Assembly (NCBI RefSeq): GCF_030408415.1
Contig: NZ_CP046976.1
Coordinates: 806,001 to 870,000, forward strand
Length of the DNA stretch: 64,000 nucleotides
From: Corynebacterium appendicis CIP 107643
GTDB taxonomy: Bacteria; Actinomycetota; Actinomycetes; Mycobacteriales; Mycobacteriaceae
Reading direction: 5' to 3'
The notes under the pieces were generated by a model. The model was not told the origin of the DNA. It did no database searches and saw only the letters and a program-made list of their open reading frames with translations. Shown here piece by piece: positions 8,020 to 15,600 of the stretch (within the stretch, counting starts at the first letter, position 1; every line of letters begins with the position of its first letter). Made by a program: the position numbers and the translations under genes.

Positions 8020-9441
8020 TCATGCGCAGCACGACAGCAGCGACGGGTCGGTGGTGAAGGCCTTCGCGGCGATCCGGATGCCCTCGGCCATGGTCAGGTA
8101 GGGGGCCCAGGCGTCGGCGACCTCGGCGACGGTCCTGCCGAGCACGTGGACGCCTGCGGCGGCGAGCTCCCCGGCGTCCTTCGCGACGGCGGTCAGGCCG
8201 AGGATCTCGTTCGTCTCGGCGTTCACGACGATCTTGATGAACCCGCGGGTGTCGCGGTTCACCAAGGCGTGGGGCACGTGGTGCAGGGGCAGGACGCGGC
8301 AGTCGCAGCGGATCCCCGCGGCGAGGACGTCCTTCTCGGTCATCCCGACCGCGCCGATCGCGGGCCCGGTGAACGTCACCCGCGGCAGGCGGGCGTAATC
8401 GACGGACCGGTCGGCGTCGGCGAACGCGTTCTCGGCGACGAGGGTGCCGTGGTGGGCGGCGACGTAGACGAACTCGGGGTGCCCGGTCACGTCGCCCGCG
8501 GCCCAGATCCGCGGGTTCGAGGACTGCAGCCGGTCGGAGACGACCACCTCGCCGGAGTCTCCGGTATTCACCCCGACCGCATCGAGGTTCAGGCCATCGG
8601 TGACAGGACGGCGTCCGAGGGCGACCAGGACCTGGTCGACGCGGAACTCCTGCGAGCCGCCGGACACGGCGGCGGTCACGACGGTCTCGCCTCCCGTGCC
8701 GCGGGAGACCCGGGTGGGCACTGCGCGGCTGACGACGCGGATGCCTTCGTCGGCGAACACCTCCTGGAGCGCCTTCGACACCTCCGGCTCCTCCTTCGAG
8801 ACGAGCCGGGACCGCACGAGCAGCGTGACCTGCGAGCCGAGGCGGGCGAACAGCTGCGCCTGCTCCAGGGCGACGTAGCCGCCGCCGAGCACCAGCAGCG
8901 ACTCGGGGACCTCCGTCAGCTCCATCGCCGTGGTCGAGGTCAGGTAACCGGTCTCCTCCAGGCCGTCGATCGGCGGTGCCCACGGGCGAGAACCAGTCGC
9001 GACCAGGTAGTGGTGGGCCTCGATGGTCTCGACGCTTCCGTCGGCTTCGGCAACATCGAGAACCGGCGCATCAGGGGTGCCCACGAACGAGGCGTCGCCG
9101 CGGAGGACCTGCCAGCCGTAGGAGTCGGCGACGTCGGCGTACTTCTCGCCGCGCAGCGACTCCACCAACGCTTGCTTCCCAGCGATCAGCGCGGGCATGT
9201 CGACGGGATCCGCCGTCGTCGCGATCCCGGGGAACCGGGTTGCGGCGTCGTCGGCGACGTGCCGCGCGCCGGCCGCGGCGATGAGCGCCTTCGACGGGAC
9301 GCAGCCCGTGTTCACGCAGGTGCCGCCGAGCGTCCCGCGCTCGATCATCACCACCGACTTCCCGAGTGTGCTGGCGCGGATCGCAGCGGCGAACGCGCCG
9401 CCTCCCGATCCGATGATGGCGAGATCGTACTTCGTAGGCAT
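8020..9441 (-). CDS. merA: Mercuric reductase
   Basis: 473 residues of the pyridine nucleotide-disulfide oxidoreductase family. It has the FAD-binding N-terminus (LAIIGSGGGAFAAAI), the redox pair in GGTCVNTGCVPSK (Cys42 and Cys47), a second dinucleotide fold (LLVLGGGYVALEQAQ), the FAD ribityl motif (IWAAGDVTG) and the C-terminal dimer domain ending SLLSCCA, whose vicinal CC pair delivers Hg(II) and distinguishes MerA from dihydrolipoamide dehydrogenase. No N-terminal MerP-like domain is present. It reduces Hg(II) to Hg(0) with NADPH in the cytoplasm. ATG 9441 has GGAG seven bases before it. It is divergent from merR across an operator at 9490. Confidence 0.92.
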   Translation of the reverse strand: MPTKYDLAIIGSGGGAFAAAIRASTLGKSVVMIERGTLGGTCVNTGCVPSKALIAAAGARHVADDAATRFPGIATTADPVDMPALIAGKQALVESLRGEKYADVADSYGWQVLRGDASFVGTPDAPVLDVAEADGSVETIEAHHYLVATGSRPWAPPIDGLEETGYLTSTTAMELTEVPESLLVLGGGYVALEQAQLFARLGSQVTLLVRSRLVSKEEPEVSKALQEVFADEGIRVVSRAVPTRVSRGTGGETVVTAAVSGGSQEFRVDQVLVALGRRPVTDGLNLDAVGVNTGDSGEVVVSDRLQSSNPRIWAAGDVTGHPEFVYVAAHHGTLVAENAFADADRSVDYARLPRVTFTGPAIGAVGMTEKDVLAAGIRCDCRVLPLHHVPHALVNRDTRGFIKIVVNAETNEILGLTAVAKDAGELAAAGVHVLGRTVAEVADAWAPYLTMAEGIRIAAKAFTTDPSLLSCCA

Positions 9442-9489
9442 CGCTGCTCCTGTCAACTCTTGGCTTTCTGCTCTGTCTCAGCCATACTG

Positions 9490-9513
9490 GACCTTCCAGT
9501 GCAGGGGAAGGTC
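9490..9513. promoter_or_regulatory. MerR operator in the merA-merR divergent promoter
   Basis: GACCTTCC (9490-9497), an 8-base spacer and GGAAGGTC (9506-9513) form a perfect 8+8 dyad. On the merA strand TTGACC (9515-9510) serves as -35 and CAGTAT (9489-9484) as -10 with about 20 bases between them, the over-long spacing that MerR regulators correct by DNA distortion. The dyad sits in that spacer, as in known mer promoters. Confidence 0.8.
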
Positions 9514-9539
9514 AAGCGCGGCCACGGAGGGAGACAGCA

Positions 9540-9929
9540 ATGCGGATCGGAGAACTCGCCGAGAGGGCGGGCACTACCGCGAAGACCCTTCGCTTCTACG
9601 AGGAACAGGGCCTTCTGCCCCCGACCGAGCGCACGCCGTCCGGATACCGCGACTATGCGCCCGAGATGGTCGCTCGGATCGACTTCGTCCACCGCGGCCA
9701 GGCCGCGGGCCTCACCCTCGCCCAGATCCGCCAGATCCTCGACATCCGCGACGGCGGCCATGCGCCCTGCGAGCACGTGCGCGACCTGCTTGACGTGCGC
9801 CTCGCTGAGATCGAGCAGCAGATCGCGCAGCTCTCCGTGCTGCGCGACACTATCGCGGACCTCAGACAGGACGCCGCGCACCCGGACCCTGAAACGTGCA
9901 GCCCCGATCAAGTGTGTAGGTACTTGTAG
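9540..9929 (+). CDS. merR: MerR-family heavy-metal regulator
   Basis: 129 residues. The winged helix (MRIGELAERAGTTAKTLRFY) and the EEQGLLPPTERTPSGYRDY wing are standard for the metal-responsive MerR group, followed by a dimerisation helix. Three cysteines, C77 (APCEHVRDLL), C120 and C126 (ETCSPDQVC), could form the three-coordinate Hg(II) site; the spacing of the last two is shorter than in Tn21 MerR, so specificity is inferred from merA next door. It should repress and, with metal, activate the divergent merA unit through the operator at 9490. Confidence 0.88.
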   Translation: MRIGELAERAGTTAKTLRFYEEQGLLPPTERTPSGYRDYAPEMVARIDFVHRGQAAGLTLAQIRQILDIRDGGHAPCEHVRDLLDVRLAEIEQQIAQLSVLRDTIADLRQDAAHPDPETCSPDQVCRYL

Positions 9930-9972
9930 ACGACGGGAGTCAATGACTCAAACGCTACAACCCCGATATGCG

Positions 9973-10221
9973 CTAGCGCATGTCGATGCCGCCGGTGCCC
10001 ACCTCGATGTTTTTGGTGGTGGCCGCGACAGCACACAGCAGCGGCATCGGGGCGGAGGCCTGCAGCGCGAAGTGGTGGACTCGGAAGGACGCGTTGTTCA
10101 CGCCGATTTCGTCCGCAGCCTGGGTGATCTCCAGATGAGTCTTGGCGATCTTTTCCGCAGATGGCCCGCGCTAGCTGCCGAAGGCGTAATGCCCGAAGCT
10201 TAAGAAGCCGAACGCTTTCAT
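9973..10221 (-). pseudogene. LLM-class flavin-dependent oxidoreductase, N-terminal fragment
   Basis: From ATG 10221, which has a good AAGGAG site, the sequence reads MKAFGFLSFGHYAFGS, then TAG, then RGPSAEKIAKTHLEI, NNASFRVHHFALQASAPMP and TKNIEVGTGGIDMR before a stop at 9973. These are the first 80 or so residues of luciferase-like monooxygenases, which are normally 300 or more residues long. An internal stop and loss of the last three quarters make this a dead remnant. Confidence 0.7.
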
Positions 10222-10250
10222 TGGATAACACTCCTTTTGATGGTGTTAAC

Positions 10251-10335
10251 GAGAGGGAGTAACTTTGCAACGAGATGCCGTGGAGTTCAAGTTCAACGTG
10301 TAACGCCGGGCGTTAATGACGCTTCGCGTTATTGG
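10251..10335 (+). repeat. FKFNV repeat, copy B
   Basis: Reads V-T-L-Q-R-D-A-V-E-F-K-F-N-V-stop, with TAA at 10301-10303, followed by a TAACGC/GCGTTA hairpin and a stretch nearly identical to the higBA promoter at 3522. Similarity to copies E and F extends upstream through GTAACTTTG. It stands directly before a higBA remnant. Confidence 0.65.
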
Positions 10336-10347
10336 GGTTGTTTGAAG

Positions 10348-10443
10348 CGTAGCTCAGTAGTTCACCGACAAGGACGCTGAACGACTGTGGAATCGAGAGC
10401 GAGGTGGAGATTTTGACTACCACTGCCAAGCTCCCCCTATACA
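10348..10443 (+). pseudogene. Second higBA locus, reduced to a scrap and cut by an IS
   Basis: The scrap reads FTDKDAERLWNRER, the usual HigB N-terminus, fused by an internal deletion to the last residues before DYH, and then the first codons of a HigA (TTG ACT ACC ACT, as at 27909). HigA-like sequence ends exactly where the IS3 element begins at 10444. The promoter-like region of copy B is retained. Confidence 0.65.
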
Positions 10444-10477
10444 TGAACTAGCCCCCGAAAGTTGGACTGGTTTAATT

Positions 10478-11299
10478 CTAGGCTGTTAGGGGTTCAAGGG
10501 TCTGATTCCGATATTGCATCGGGGTCAGGCCCTTGAGTCGTTGTTGGACGCGTTCGGTGTTGTACCACCCGATGTACTCGTCGATCGCTTGGTTGAACTC
10601 TGCGACCGTGTCGAAGACTTCACCGTGGTACATCTCTGTCTTCAAGTGTCCAAAGAAGTTCTCCATGACCGCGTTGTCGTAACAGTTGGCTTTACGCGAC
10701 ATCGACTGAACACCACCGTTATCGCCGATCAGGTCACGCCACGAGGAATGCTGGTACTGGAAGCCTTGATCGGTGTGCATCATCCACCCGGGTTCAGGTG
10801 CACACGCCGCGATTGCCTTGGATAAAGAATCGGTGGTAAACGCTGTCGACGGCGATGTGGCAACGGTGTGAGCGACGATGGAGCGGTCGAACAAGTCCAT
10901 CACCGGTGACAAATACACCTTGCGGCCTTGGACCCTGAACTCGGTGACGTCGCTGACAAAGACGGTGTTTGGCTTATCCGGGGTGAATTTGCGGTCAAGT
11001 GTGTTGTCAGCGATGTGGCTGATCGTCCCAGCGTAGGAAACATAAGGCCTGCGTTGGCGGATCTTGGCTCGAAGACCCATCTCGCACATGAGTTTGTAGA
11101 CGAGTTTGTGGTTGACCACCCAGCCCTGGTCACGCAGGTCCAGCAGCACCCGCCGGTAGCCATAGCGATGCTTGTTGCGTTCGAAGCTTTCCCGAATCGC
11201 GTCTTTGAGCACAGCATGTTTATCTGGCTCGATGAGTCGTTTCTGGTGGTAGAAGAACGTCGACCGTGGGATGCCAGCGGCGTCTAGGAGGTGCTCCAA
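10478..11299 (-). CDS. IS3-family transposase OrfB (DDE integrase domain)
   Basis: The IS3 OrfB core: an N-terminal HTH_21-like segment (IRESFERNKHRYGYRRV), then an rve integrase domain with FVSDVTEF (first D), MMHTDQGFQYQ (second D) and a glutamate in NAVMENFFGHLKTE, ending with the usual YIGWYNTERVQQRLKGLTP. It lacks its own strong start and should be produced with OrfA by frameshifting at the A-rich CTAAAAAAATTG stretch near 11375. All catalytic residues are present, so the element may be active. Confidence 0.88.
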   Translation of the reverse strand: MEHLLDAAGIPRSTFFYHQKRLIEPDKHAVLKDAIRESFERNKHRYGYRRVLLDLRDQGWVVNHKLVYKLMCEMGLRAKIRQRRPYVSYAGTISHIADNTLDRKFTPDKPNTVFVSDVTEFRVQGRKVYLSPVMDLFDRSIVAHTVATSPSTAFTTDSLSKAIAACAPEPGWMMHTDQGFQYQHSSWRDLIGDNGGVQSMSRKANCYDNAVMENFFGHLKTEMYHGEVFDTVAEFNQAIDEYIGWYNTERVQQRLKGLTPMQYRNQTLEPLTA

Positions 11300-11337
11300 G
11301 CGGTGGTGCGACTTGAGGATGACGATCGCCTGGACTT

Positions 11338-11820
11338 TCAGGCGTGTCCCTGATTCCTCAAGTCCCGCAATTTTTTTAGATAAGCGTTTTCCGCTTCCAG
11401 CCGCGCGATCTGACGGCGCAGCTTGTCTTCTTCTGTAAGCCGCTTCGGTGCGGCCGAGCCTTTGGGTCTGCCCTTCGGCTTCGGCTTCAACGCGTCATCG
11501 CCGCCTTTGCGCCATTTCCAGGACCAATCTTTGACGAGCTGGTCTGACGACAGGCCAAACTCACGTGCAAGATCCATCTTTGTCTCGCCGGCAAGGTGGC
11601 GCTGGACAACTTCCTTCTTGATGTCGAACGAGTACTGCTGCTTTGTCGGTTTCTCCACAAGACACAGCCTGCCATGCAGCTGAAACCGACGACGCAGCGT
11701 ACGGACGGCGTATTTGGAGACACCAAGAGTCTTGGCAGCGGTTCCGTAGCTCATGCCTTGCTCGAAACACACCACCAGCTGCTCACGCTGATGTTCGCTC
11801 AGCGAACTTCGTGCTCTCAA
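11338..11820 (-). CDS. IS3-family transposase OrfA (helix-turn-helix)
   Basis: 160 residues from TTG 11820, which has GAGGAG upstream; the frame is open a further 21 codons into the terminal repeat. Two helix-turn-helix units are visible (GMSYGTAAKTLGVSKYAV and KMDLAREFGLSSDQLV), a proline/lysine-rich linker and a C-terminal leucine-zipper-like helix (DKLRRQIARLEAENAYLKKL), as in IS150-type OrfA. The slippery A7 run lies in AYLKKL, suited to producing the OrfAB fusion. Confidence 0.85.
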   Translation of the reverse strand: MRARSSLSEHQREQLVVCFEQGMSYGTAAKTLGVSKYAVRTLRRRFQLHGRLCLVEKPTKQQYSFDIKKEVVQRHLAGETKMDLAREFGLSSDQLVKDWSWKWRKGGDDALKPKPKGRPKGSAAPKRLTEEDKLRRQIARLEAENAYLKKLRDLRNQGHA

Positions 11821-11910
11821 TGGAAACTGCTCCTCACTAGTTGGTAACTGATTTCTCAGTCCAACTAATGGGGAGCAGTTCACCCAGGCTGGCGGGGTTT
11901 TTATTTGCGC

Positions 11911-12225
11911 TCATTGCTGGCCACCGCCCAGGGGCCGAGCGAGACGGTGGATCTGCTGATCACTCAGCGGGGGAGCAGCGGCGGCGATGCGGCTCACGGC
12001 CGACTCGATATCCTCAAATGTCGGCTGGCGGCCGGTGGGGCGTTTGAGGGCCTCGAGGTCAGCCCTCTCGATCTTGATGCGCCCACCGATTTTGCTGGCG
12101 CGCAGATACCCCTCGGAGATGTACTTGCGGAGGGTGGAGTAGCCGCCGAAACCTTCGGCCACCGCATCCTGCAGGGTAACAAGTGTTTTCTCGTCTTCTA
12201 GTGACGGTAAGGCGAATGCGCCCAT
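11911..12225 (-). CDS. Excisionase-like helix-turn-helix protein
   Basis: 104 residues. The segment GFGGYSTLRKYISEGYLRASKIGGRIKI followed by ERADLEAL is the HTH_17/excisionase pattern (winged helix plus a domain ending in a leucine-rich helix), as in Xis proteins of integrative elements; here it is shown as two parts because of its length. ATG 12225 was chosen for the GGGAG seven bases upstream. No integrase gene is near, so it may be an orphan left from a mobile element, or a regulator. A strong dyad lies just upstream. Confidence 0.65.
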   Translation of the reverse strand: MGAFALPSLEDEKTLVTLQDAVAEGFGGYSTLRKYISEGYLRASKIGGRIKIERADLEALKRPTGRQPTFEDIESAVSRIAAAAPPLSDQQIHRLARPLGGGQQ

Positions 12226-12233
12226 GGAAACTC

Positions 12234-12272
12234 CCGGTAGCGTTTCTCCTTCCGTCAAGAAGGCGCTACCGG
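12234..12272. promoter_or_regulatory. Nested dyad upstream of the excisionase-like gene
   Basis: CCGGTAGCG (12234-12242) pairs with CGCTACCGG (12264-12272), and inside it CCTTC (12248-12252) pairs with GAAGG (12259-12263). It overlaps the end of a small frame and ends nine bases before the excisionase-like ATG, so it could be an operator, an attenuator or an Xis binding site. No T-run follows, so a simple terminator is unlikely. Confidence 0.5.
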
Positions 12273-12406
12273 AGCCAATCGGCGCTCCGGCCCGGGGTCC
12301 ATCCCCTCAGGCGTGTTCGGCGAGCCCGTTCCGTCGCGCGGGCCAGTGGCGACCATTGTCGCCAGACGTCCAATCCAATGACGCCCCAGGCAATTACTCC
12401 CGTCAT
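12266..12406 (-). CDS. Possible 46-residue membrane peptide
   Basis: ATG 12406 to TAG 12266 encodes a hydrophobic start (MTGVIAWGVIGLDVW) followed by an Arg-rich tail (ATERARRTRLRGW). One membrane segment with a positive tail is plausible for a small real protein, and it would share a message with the excisionase-like gene. There is no clear ribosome site and no known family, so it may be chance. Confidence 0.3.
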   Translation of the reverse strand: MTGVIAWGVIGLDVWRQWSPLARATERARRTRLRGWTPGRSADWLR

Positions 12407-12490
12407 GCTGTAGATGAAGGATAGTCACACCAGCACAACGTGACGCCAGAATAACACGGATGAGCGGCCCAGAGCGTGACTGAGCGCTGT

Positions 12491-12535
12491 GAAGTTATAG
12501 TTATGTGAAACGTGGTGGTCCAGTTCAACATATAG
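12491..12535 (+). repeat. FKFNV repeat, copy C (diverged)
   Basis: Reads V-I-V-M-stop-N-V-V-V-Q-F-N-I-stop. It aligns best with copy D (V-I-R-I-W-N-V-V-D-F-K-F-N-V-stop), with TGA in place of the TGG codon. It stands 149 bases before the 1,273-residue gene, whereas copy D follows that gene, so the two copies bracket it. Confidence 0.5.
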
Positions 12536-12683
12536 TGCTCTGCCGTAATTACTCTTCTGATATTGATCAATTTGGGGCTGCGCGTTCAGGTATAAGGAAT
12601 CGTTTATCCATTAAACTCTCTAAAGCTGGATCTGGAGCGACCTAGTTTATGGGGAGTAACTTGCGCGACTGGAGGCGTATCCC

Positions 12684-15600
12684 GTGAGGGCTAGAGCAGG
12701 CTACATTGACCGAGGTAAGCTGAAGAACTGGGCCGATACTCGTAATTCGGAGTCTGAACTCCCGCGTCTGGTTCGCCGTCTCATCCTTGAAACGACACCG
12801 GGGTTGGTCCAGCTAGGGATGCCCGCAGGCGACGGTGTGGCAGTAGGGGATTGGGACGGTTCTGTTCGAGCAACCGAAGCGACGGCTTGGGTTCCAGATG
12901 GTTTGTCGGTATGGGAGCTGTCGGTTAATTCCAGCCCTAACAAGAAGGCCGATGAGGACTATTCTAAGCGAACAGACACTCCAGACGGCACACGGACCGC
13001 TGAATGCACGTATATCGAAGTGATCCTGCGCACTTGGACGGCACGGGACAAATGGGCTACAAATAAGCGAAACGACCAGGTCTGGAGAGACGTCAAGGCT
13101 TTCGGGCTTGATGATATCGAGACCTGGCTTGAGGCCGCCCCAATTACATGGGCGTGGCTGTCGGAAGAACTGGGGCTTTCTCCATACGGACTTCGCACCG
13201 GTCTGACCTGGTGGCGAGATTGGGCAGCACAAACGAATCCAACATTGATACCGAAAGTTGTGCTCGCCGGTCGAACTGACACTGCCAAGGATCTTGAAGA
13301 CCGGCTTGGTTCATCCGGCTCCGTCACTACGATTGCTGGCGCCTCGATGGAGGAAGTATGCGCCTTCATCGCTGCGATCGCCGTCAACCTTGATGACCAG
13401 GGCAGCGGCCAGATGCTCGCACGGCTCGCATTCGTCGACGACATATCCACATGGAGGCAGTTGACAACCTCGTCCCAACCGCTCGTCTTGGTCCCTCGCA
13501 CGCCCGAGTTGGCAAGCGAGATCCCCGCAGGTACTGTGCACAACTTTTGTCTGCCGGTTGTCTCCAACGAAGGTGCCGACGTCACACTTCCAGCGTTGGA
13601 TGCTGCTGAGGCAGCAGTCGCGCTGACGCGCGCCGGAGTCACAGATAGAGATAGGGCCGATGAGCTCGGTAGGCTCGCACGGCGAAGCTTGACCGGTCTG
13701 CGGCGAAACTTGGCTGTAAAGGCCGTCCTGCATCGACCGACCTGGGCTGATGCGAGTCCGTCCCGAAACTTCCGATCAATCCTGTTGGCTGGCTCCTGGG
13801 GAGACAATGCAGAAGGGGATCGTTCGATCCTCGAGGCGCTCACGGGAACCGACTACGAGTCGTTTAGAGAGGCGATCACAGGAATAGCCGACAATCCTAC
13901 CGATCCTTTGGTAATCCGCACTGGCGAAGCTTGGCATCTTGTCTCACCGGTGGATGCTTGGATGCTGTTGGTGCCGAAGCTGACTCACGATGACATGAAG
14001 CGGTTCGAGACCATCGTCGAGAGGGTCTTCGCAGAGGACGATCCGGCCCTCGACCTACCGCGGGATCAACGGTGGAGAGCATCGATTGATGGCAAAACCC
14101 GTCGCTACTCCGGTGACCTCCGCCGCGGCCTCGCTCAGTCGCTCGCTCTATTGGGAATGTACGGCGAAACTGTCGTCTTGTCGGGTGGAGTATCAGGGTC
14201 AGACTTCGCAAACTATCTGGTTGGGAAGCTACTCGAATGGGCGTCGACAGATGATACCGGGCGAGCGTGGCAATCACTAGCTGACATCTTGCCCCTCCTC
14301 GCTGAGGCCGGGCCGGACGCCTTCCTCGATGCGGTCAGTGCAGCAACAGCGGGCGATGCCCCTCTATTGGCCACCATGTTCCAGGACAACGCCGACGAAT
14401 CGGGAATCTTCTCGGGCGGAACTCCCCACAGCAATCTGCTGTGGGCGCTCGAGTGCGTGTCCTGGTCCTCTGATCATTTCGGACGTGCTGTCGATCTCCT
14501 GGCACGCCTTGACGAGATCGATCCGGGTGGTCGGCTTGCTAACCGTCCCGCGGCCTCTTTGGCTGCAATATTCCGCCCGTGGCATCCAGATAGCTCTGTC
14601 GATCCTGACCGGCGACTTATTGTCCTCGACACGTTGCGCCGAAGACGCCCTGGCGTCGCCTGGAAGTTGGAGTGCAGCATGCTTCCTGAGGGGCACGGGA
14701 CACATTTCCCGATTAGTACACCTGCGTTCCGAACTTGGAGGCCGGACAAACTATCTGTGACATACGGCGAATTCTGGAAGATGACGACCGCCGCGGTAGA
14801 GCGTTGCATCGAAGATTCTGGTCAGGATGCGCAGCGCTGGTCAACGATCCTTTCTCACACGGCAGAGTTACCACCAGCAGACCGAGCGCGAGTGGTGGAT
14901 GCTCTCGAATCGATGGCCGACCAGCCGCAGTTTACGGCTGACTTTCGAGAAGCGGTGTGGCGAACCCTGGTGGACCTCATCGGCCGTCACCGCAAGTTTC
15001 CGGATGCTGCCTGGACACTTCCCGACGAGGAACTCGGCAAGCTCGACGCACTGGCAGCGCGCTACCAGCCGAGGTCTGCGTATGTCCGACTGATCGGACT
15101 CTTTCAATCATGGACTCCGTATATCGGCGCTCACAAACAAGATGATTATGAAGCCTTTGAACGTGAGTTCGGGCGCCGACGCGTCCAAGCCGTAGAGAAG
15201 ATCGAGGCCGAGGGCGGTTTTGACGCCATCACGAGACTGGCACGAGACGCGTCGGTGCCGGGGGCCGTTGGTATCGCCTTGGCGAAAATCGGCTCGTCGC
15301 ACGATGATGAGTTGCTCGGTTGGTTGACGTCTGCCGACCAGGATCTCGCCAGCACCGCGATGTCGTATTTCTCGACTCGCTATTCCCTAGAAGGTTTCGC
15401 TCTGATCACAGACTTCCTTGAACAGAGCGATCTTACGGTCGATCAACGTGTTCGACTCCTGCTTGTCGCGCGCGACAACCTCGCGGAGGTATGGGCTCTG
15501 GTTGATACGGACCCGGATCTTGAGGCCCGGTACTGGAGGGCATTCCAGACAATCGGCTTGGGGCAAGACATTGACAAGATCGACGAGATTGCTGAGCACT

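Larger units (their letters stand above)
10444..11882 (-). mobile_element. IS3-family insertion sequence, first copy
   Basis: About 1.44 kb. Terminal inverted repeats of 26 bases begin TGAACTAGCCCCC at 10444 and TGAACTGCTCCCC at 11882 (reverse strand), both continuing to AGTTGGACTG. Two overlapping transposase frames lie inside, on the minus strand. No matching target duplication is seen in the flanks (CTATACA before, CCCAGGC after), consistent with a deletion next to the element after insertion. Confidence 0.85.

Noticed and set aside
8146..10203. A 685-codon open frame on the plus strand over merA and merR.
   Set aside because: It is antisense to merA and out of frame with merR; no motif or start signal.
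9908..10270. A 120-codon minus-strand frame.
   Set aside because: The luciferase-like fragment is in another frame of the same strand and explains the region better.
10346..10372. GCGTAGCTCAGTAGTTCACCG looks like the D-arm of a tRNA.
   Set aside because: No acceptor stem, anticodon arm or T-arm follows; the bases align with the start of HigB.
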